The position numbers and the translations under genes are program-made. DNA of 50,382 nt from an uncultured Roseburia sp. (GTDB lineage Bacteria; Bacillota; Clostridia; Lachnospirales; Lachnospiraceae). The notes under the pieces were generated by a model that saw nothing but the letters and a program-made list of their open reading frames with translations, ran no database searches and was not told the origin of the DNA. Shown here one piece after another: positions 45,810 to 50,382 of the stretch. The DNA is taken from positions 1 through 50,382 of the forward strand of contig CANONN010000024.1 in the NCBI GenBank assembly GCA_947567625.1, written 5' to 3'. Positions within the stretch are counted from its first letter, which is position 1. Every line of letters begins with the position of its first letter.

Positions 45810-46730
45810 ATGGCAGTAAAGAAAGGACTGGGCAAAGGACTGGATTCTTTGATCAAGGCAAAAGAGCCGGCGCCGGTGCAAGCTGCGGAACAGGCCGCTC
45901 CCGAAGCGGCAGAGCCGGTGACAGACGGTGTGATGGTCAACATCAATAAAGTAGAGCCAAACCGGGACCAGCCACGCAAAAATTTTGATGAGGACGCATT
46001 GTTGGAATTGTCGGAATCAATCAAACAATTTGGTGTGCTACAGCCTCTTTTGGTACAGCAGCGCGAAGATTACTATGAGATCGTGGCGGGCGAGCGCAGA
46101 TGGAGAGCGGCAAAACTGGCGGGTATGAAAGAGGTTCCCGTCATCATCAAAGATCTGACCGATCAGGAAATTGTCGAGATCGCTTTGATCGAAAACATAC
46201 AGCGCGAGAATTTAAATCCGATCGAGGAAGCGTTCGCTTACAAGCGGCTCTTGACCGAATTTGATCTCAAACAGGATGAAGTGGCGGAGCGTGTGTCTAA
46301 AAGCCGCACGGCAGTGACCAATTCTATGCGTCTTTTAAAATTGAATGAAAAAGTACAGCAAATGGTGATCGACGATATGATTTCCACCGGCCATGCCAGG
46401 GCATTGTTGGGAATCGAGGATTCCGAAAAACAGTATCTCACGGCACAGAAGATTTTTGATGAAAAGCTCAGTGTGCGTGAGACAGAGAAGCTGGTAAAAA
46501 AAATGCAGCAGGAGAAAGATGCAGACCCTAGAGATCAGAATCAGGACGACACCAAAGATGCAAAGATCAATGCGATTTGCCATGATCTCGAGGAAACCAT
46601 GAAGGTGATTTTTGGAACAAAAGTAGCGATCAACCGTAAAGATGAAAAGAAGGGCAAAATCGAAATAGAATACTATTCAATGGATGAATTGGACAGAATC
46701 GTAGATTTAATACATACCATTCAAAAATAA
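45810..46730 (+). CDS. parB: Chromosome-partitioning protein ParB (Spo0J)
   Basis: Centromere-binding CTPase of 306 residues. The start MAVKKGLGKGLDSLI is the ParA-stimulating region. NRDQPRKNFDEDALLELSESIKQFGVLQPL and GERRWRAAKLAG form the CTP-binding N-domain, and the helix-turn-helix SKSRTAVTNSMRLLKLN (near 170) reads parS. The C-terminal 60 residues form the dimer clamp. GGAGG precedes the ATG. The perfect parS palindromes in the window are its predicted targets. Confidence 0.96.
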   Translation: MAVKKGLGKGLDSLIKAKEPAPVQAAEQAAPEAAEPVTDGVMVNINKVEPNRDQPRKNFDEDALLELSESIKQFGVLQPLLVQQREDYYEIVAGERRWRAAKLAGMKEVPVIIKDLTDQEIVEIALIENIQRENLNPIEEAFAYKRLLTEFDLKQDEVAERVSKSRTAVTNSMRLLKLNEKVQQMVIDDMISTGHARALLGIEDSEKQYLTAQKIFDEKLSVRETEKLVKKMQQEKDADPRDQNQDDTKDAKINAICHDLEETMKVIFGTKVAINRKDEKKGKIEIEYYSMDELDRIVDLIHTIQK

Positions 46731-46815
46731 TAGAAATAAAAAAATGTTGCGTACACTGATGCAAAAATGATCTATAAAAACATTCGCAGTAACTGCTCTG
46801 ATATGGAGGATTCGT

Positions 46816-47319
46816 ATGATTTCACAATACCTTGGTTTTGATTCTGATTACATTATAATCGGTCTTGCAGCGGCGTTATTATTGTTATTGATATTGACGA
46901 TCGCCAATATGGCGCAAATGCGTAAGCTCAAAAAAAATTACCGTATATTTATGACGGGCAAAGATGCAAAAAATTTAGAGACTGTTTTGATCGAGCGTTT
47001 ACAGCAGGTGGATGATCTCATTGCGTCCAATCAGGCAAACGAAAAAAATATTGAGAATATTGTAAAAGAAATGCGGCTAACCTATCAGAAGATGGGATTG
47101 ATTAAATATGATGCATTTCATGAGATGGGTGGAAAATTAAGTTTTTCCCTGGCAATGCTCGATATGAGAAACAATGGCTTTATCATCAACGCCATGCATA
47201 CGAGAGAGGGATGCTATACTTATATCAAAGAAATTGTAGACGGCAATTCGATCATTGTCCTGTCTGAAGAGGAAAAAGAAGCATTAGATCGGGCAATGGG
47301 TCTAAAGCAGTCGCAATAA
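46816..47319 (+). CDS. DUF4446 membrane protein
   Basis: A 167-residue single-pass membrane protein (YIIIGLAAALLLLLILTIANM near 14-34) with a coiled segment and a soluble domain that ends with the family-typical LIKYDAFHEMGGKLSFSLAMLDMRNNGFIINAMHTREGCYTYIK. It commonly follows parB in Clostridia. Function unknown. GGAGG lies six bases before the ATG. Confidence 0.9.
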   Translation: MISQYLGFDSDYIIIGLAAALLLLLILTIANMAQMRKLKKNYRIFMTGKDAKNLETVLIERLQQVDDLIASNQANEKNIENIVKEMRLTYQKMGLIKYDAFHEMGGKLSFSLAMLDMRNNGFIINAMHTREGCYTYIKEIVDGNSIIVLSEEEKEALDRAMGLKQSQ

Positions 47320-47392
47320 TCCGGTGCATCGTCTGTGCCCATCGCATTACGATGTATGGATTTAAAACACTTACCGGAATTTGGAAAAATAT

Positions 47393-48418
47393 ATGAAAAC
47401 ACAAAGTGTAGAAACATTAAAGGGTGGCGAGATTCTGGCGATGGATATCATGGATGATCAAAATGAGATCTTGCTGGTAAAAGGCACCGTAATCAAAAAT
47501 GAATATATTGAGCTGTTGAAACGGCTGGAGATTCTTCATGTAAATTTACAGGATGATGCCGCTTTGATGGAATGTCCGCACTATGTGTTGGAGCCGTCGC
47601 TGATCGCTGAATATGTCGAACAGATTCAACAAATCCTGGAAAGCCACATTTACCAGGAAATCTATCATGGCAGCCATTCATTGAAGAGCATGAAATTTAT
47701 CGCCCGCAGTTTAACTGATGAGCTGCAAAAGAGAGCGGAAAAGATTGCTGTTTTTGATATTGATTGTATTTTGGGAAATCTATATGAGCATACTTTTATA
47801 GTGACGGCGCTCTCCCTATTGACGGCCATTCGCATGGGATTACAGAAGGATATGTTGTATATGATAGCGGAGGGCTGTCTGCTGCATAATCTGGGACTGC
47901 GCTATGTAACCGTACCATACCAGGATTTTGTACCGGAAGATCACACCCCGGCGGAGGTTTTTGAATTAAAGAAACACACGATCCTGGGATATTCTGCATT
48001 GGAGAGCGCTTCCTGGCTTGATAGTACCGTAAAAGATATGGTCCTTTTTCATCATGAGCGCAAAGATGGTTCCGGTTATCCACTCAAACAAAAGAAAAAT
48101 AGCCTGGAATGTCGCATTATCCAGGTATGTGATTCATTCTGCTGTAAGATTTTTGGTTTGGAGTGCAGAAGAATCTCCGTGGAAGAAGCTTGGAGAGAAT
48201 TATTTTTCGATCAGGGAAAATTGTACGATAAAGAGGTGACAGATATTTTATTGAGTTTGGCGGCCTGTTATCCGGTGGGAACAATCATAAAGAATACAGG
48301 CATCGTCATAGAACAGACAGAGAATCCGATAGATCCATTGGTCGCGGCCTTTGGTGAAAATGGTAGCTTAACCGGCAAACAGATCCGGTTGGAGGGAGAG
48401 ACGTGCACAAATATTTAA
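47393..48418 (+). CDS. Degenerate HD-GYP-type protein
   Basis: A 341-residue protein with an HD-GYP-like layout. The HD motif reads CLLHNLGLRYV where active enzymes have HDxG, and the HHERKDGSGYP motif (the GYP part) is intact. Other ligand positions (CDSFCC instead of aDxfDAl) are altered. Active HD-GYP proteins hydrolyse cyclic di-GMP; this one may bind it without cutting, or have another role. The N-terminal domain (about 1-110) resembles that in GYP-linked proteins. GGAA lies before the ATG. The stop overlaps the DUF3881 gene by 16 bases. Confidence 0.75.
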   Translation: MKTQSVETLKGGEILAMDIMDDQNEILLVKGTVIKNEYIELLKRLEILHVNLQDDAALMECPHYVLEPSLIAEYVEQIQQILESHIYQEIYHGSHSLKSMKFIARSLTDELQKRAEKIAVFDIDCILGNLYEHTFIVTALSLLTAIRMGLQKDMLYMIAEGCLLHNLGLRYVTVPYQDFVPEDHTPAEVFELKKHTILGYSALESASWLDSTVKDMVLFHHERKDGSGYPLKQKKNSLECRIIQVCDSFCCKIFGLECRRISVEEAWRELFFDQGKLYDKEVTDILLSLAACYPVGTIIKNTGIVIEQTENPIDPLVAAFGENGSLTGKQIRLEGETCTNI

Positions 48419-49284
48419 GAGCAATAGGTTTTTCAAATATATCAAAAGAAGAATTTCAGTATATTTGTACCGAGATCGTCAATGATCCGATCGATCAGAA
48501 AACGGCCAAAGATTCGGAGGGAAATGAATTTGTCGAAATTTCCGGCGAATTTGGAGATTTTTTTGGCATTACTCTGCGCGGGGTTTACCGGGATGAAGAC
48601 ACTTTGGAGGTAGAATATACTTATCCCTATTTCTACGGGAAAACGATTTCTACAACCGAACATGTGGACGTAGAGAAGCACGCCGAAAAGGAATCTTATG
48701 CAGGAATCTGTGACGAAGTGCGCATCGGCGTGACATTGATTTTTTATCTGCAAAATGTTGTGGAATATTTGCAGATTAAAAATAACCATGCGTACCATCG
48801 GACGGCGAACGGTGTCATTTTGTCCGCGCTTTCGACTGAAGGAAAAATTTTATTTCCGGTGGATAAGAGCGAACAAAAATCCAGGAATCTAAAACGCCAG
48901 GAAGAGCCGGACAGAATACGTCTTCTTACGGCTGCGAGAGACGGAGATGAGGATGCGATCGAGAATCTCACACTGGAGGATATTGATACATATTCTCTGT
49001 TGTCAAGGAGGGTTCTGCATGAAGATGTGCTCACGATTGTAAACACATACTTTATGCCCTACGGTATCGAGAGTGACCAGTATTCGATTTTGGGCGAGAT
49101 TATGGATTACCGGCTGCTTCGCAATGATTATACCGAAGAACGCGTGTATCATCTTGACCTGATGTGCAATGATTTGAATTTTAGTCTTTGCATCAATGAG
49201 AAAGATTTGCTCGGTGAACCAAAGGTGGGCAGACGTTTTAAGGGTATTATCTGGATGCAGGGCAGTATCAATTATCAGAATTAA
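48403..49284 (+). CDS. DUF3881 protein
   Basis: A 293-residue cytoplasmic protein of a family restricted largely to Lachnospiraceae and relatives, without a known function. Recognisable parts are the N-terminal HKYLRAIGFSNISKEEFQYI, EISGEFGDFFGITLRGVYRD, YPYFYGK and, near the C-terminus, RRFKGIIWMQG. It starts with a GTG after GGAGGGAGAGAC and overlaps the HD-GYP-like gene by 16 bases, implying coupling. Confidence 0.85.
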   Translation: MHKYLRAIGFSNISKEEFQYICTEIVNDPIDQKTAKDSEGNEFVEISGEFGDFFGITLRGVYRDEDTLEVEYTYPYFYGKTISTTEHVDVEKHAEKESYAGICDEVRIGVTLIFYLQNVVEYLQIKNNHAYHRTANGVILSALSTEGKILFPVDKSEQKSRNLKRQEEPDRIRLLTAARDGDEDAIENLTLEDIDTYSLLSRRVLHEDVLTIVNTYFMPYGIESDQYSILGEIMDYRLLRNDYTEERVYHLDLMCNDLNFSLCINEKDLLGEPKVGRRFKGIIWMQGSINYQN

Positions 49285-49337
49285 AGTATGAGAGAAAATT
49301 TTTATGGAATTTTTTTCATAGAATTTTACCAAATATT

Positions 49338-49366
49338 TTGACAGAACAAATTGCTTGTGTTAAAAT
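49338..49366 (+). promoter_or_regulatory. Promoter of tRNA-Arg
   Basis: TTGACA (49338-49343), 17-base spacer, TAAAAT (49361-49366), about 20 bases before the tRNA. Confidence 0.8.
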
Positions 49367-49386
49367 AACTAAAGTGTATTATAATT

Positions 49387-49460
49387 GTCGCTATAGCTCA
49401 GTTGGATAGAGCGACCGCCTCCTAAGCGGTAGGCCGGAGGTTCAAATCCTCTTAGCGACG
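49387..49460 (+). tRNA. tRNA-Arg (anticodon CCU)
   Basis: The 74-nt cloverleaf is complete. Acceptor GTCGCTA pairs with TAGCGAC. D stem GCTC/GAGC, anticodon stem ACCGC/GCGGT with loop CTCCTAA, T arm GGAGG-TTCAAAT-CCTCT. The discriminator is G and CCA is not encoded. Confidence 0.97.
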
Positions 49461-49472
49461 TTCTAAGAAGTG

Positions 49473-49502
49473 CCGGGAATTCTGGTGTTCCAGAGTTCCC
49501 GG
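49473..49502 (+). terminator. Terminator after tRNA-Arg
   Basis: CCGGGAATTCTGG pairs with CCAGAGTTCCCGG (one T-G pair) around a 4-base loop, followed by TGTTCTCTTTATT. Confidence 0.8.
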
Positions 49503-49778
49503 TGTTCTCTTTATTAATAAGTCTGCTAATCAAAACGGCGAATCATAATTTTACGAAAAACTTTGCTGAAAAATCTCCTAATTGAAAAAGCGAGAGTTTC
49601 TTGTCCTAATTCGTAACTTCGTCCCAACTTGTGACGAAGTTAAAACCTATTATGTAGGAATATCTTTGAAAGATGCAGGAAAAAATGTTTTAGTATTAAA
49701 TTCATTCAATATGTTGGAATCATTAGAAATATATTACAGAGGTTGTAGGTGGATTTCAAAATAGAAAGGGCGATAAAG

Positions 49779-50382
49779 ATGACTGATACAGAACAAACAG
49801 CTCTGGTAAAGACGAATGATAATATCCAAGAAATAAGTATTGAATCAGTTCAATCTGATATAAAAAGCATGATATATGTTGTGCGTAATCAGCAAGTGAT
49901 GATAGACAGTGACTTAGCGATATTGTATCAAGTGGAAACAAAAGTTCTAAATCGTTCTGTTAAAAGAAATAATAAAAGATTTCCAGTAGATTTTTGTTTT
50001 CAATTAACTACAGAAGAATATGAGGTTTTGAGGTGCCAATTTGTCACCTCAAAAATAAATGCTGATAGAACATCTGATAATAGGGGTGGAAGAAGATATT
50101 TACCATATGTTTTTACTGAACAGGGAATTTCAATGCTTGCAAGTGTGCTTCACAGTGAAATAGCCATTAATGTAAGCATTAATATTATGAGAGCCTTTGT
50201 AGAGATGCGGCGTTTCATATCCAACAATTCTCTGCTTTTTGAACGTATCACCACAGTTGAATTGCGGCAGCTAGAGTATCAGAAACAGACAGACGATAAA
50301 TTAGAGCAGATATTTGCGTACATATCCGAGCATGAGGAATCCAGTCAAAAGGTATTTTTTGACGGACAGATTTATGATGCGT
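49779..50382 (+). CDS. ORF6N-domain protein (phage antirepressor-type), cut by the window end
   Basis: The frame starts at ATG 49779 (AGAAAGG ten bases before) and stays open to the end, giving 201 residues without a stop. Residues about 30-120 match the ORF6N domain: VVRNQQVMIDSDLAILYQVETKVLNRSVKRN, RFPVDFCFQLT and GRRYLPYVFTEQGISMLASVLHS, then INIMRAFVEMRRF. A coiled segment follows. Such proteins are common in prophages and other mobile elements. It is close behind a tRNA gene, a common integration site. Confidence 0.9.
   Translation, partial: MTDTEQTALVKTNDNIQEISIESVQSDIKSMIYVVRNQQVMIDSDLAILYQVETKVLNRSVKRNNKRFPVDFCFQLTTEEYEVLRCQFVTSKINADRTSDNRGGRRYLPYVFTEQGISMLASVLHSEIAINVSINIMRAFVEMRRFISNNSLLFERITTVELRQLEYQKQTDDKLEQIFAYISEHEESSQKVFFDGQIYDA

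Noticed and set aside
49582-49764. 60-residue frame after tRNA-Arg
   Set aside because: Starts with TTG without a ribosome site and matches no family I know; may be a decayed gene fragment. Not listed as a gene.

Overview
The window looks like the replication-origin region of a low-to-moderate GC Firmicute, most likely a Lachnospiraceae-type Clostridium. The gene set dnaA-dnaN-yaaA-recF-gyrB-gyrA runs leftward. The set rpmH-rnpA-yidD-yidC-jag-mnmE-mnmG-rsmG runs rightward, followed at a distance by parA-parB-DUF4446 and a DUF3881 gene. Families such as DUF4446, DUF3881, PocR and CmpB-like permeases fit that assignment, but no rRNA gene is present to confirm it. Almost all housekeeping genes are co-oriented with replication leaving a point near 27.4-27.9 kb.

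Layout. 0.2-4.3 kb: a sulfate ABC uptake operon (binding lipoprotein, CysT, CysW, CysA; minus strand), with a good promoter flanked by two LacI-type operators. 4.9-7.7 kb: a LacI-family regulator convergent with a GH35 beta-galactosidase. 7.9-11.7 kb: a cupin, a tocopherol-cyclase-like protein and a DUF885 lipoprotein. 11.7-14.1 kb: a type II restriction-modification system with a controller (C) protein, a PD-(D/E)XK endonuclease and a convergent C5-cytosine methyltransferase; a C-box-like operator lies upstream of the C gene. 14.2-18.3 kb: rsmI, a lone fumarase alpha subunit, a CmpB-like membrane protein with a 22-residue repeat tail, and a PocR sensor with an MCP-like tail. 18.3-36 kb: the origin-proximal housekeeping block. 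36-45 kb: an interruption between rsmG and parAB, containing an alpha/beta hydrolase, a DegS/DegU-like two-component pair, an AT-rich stretch of about 4.4 kb with only one small gene and three perfect parS sites, and two small genes (kinase-like, DUF3788). 45-49.3 kb: parA, parB, DUF4446, a degenerate HD-GYP protein and DUF3881. 49.4 kb: tRNA-Arg(CCU), followed by a phage-type ORF6N gene cut by the window end.

Two dispersed families of palindromic elements run through the window. Family B (about 145 bp, inverted ends TAACAGTTCAGCC, six full copies) sits between the C-box promoter and the C gene, inside the origin region, and in several other intergenic gaps. Family A (about 110-175 bp) has a conserved TTAGTGTGAAAAAT hairpin and a closing stem whose sequence changes with compensation between copies. 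That stem ends directly before a ribosome-binding-site-like ATGGRGA. Both families show paired changes consistent with selection for structure. Family A, as a possible structured leader or mobile RNA element, is the best candidate in the window for something undescribed. All calls come from reading the sequence; no database search was run.
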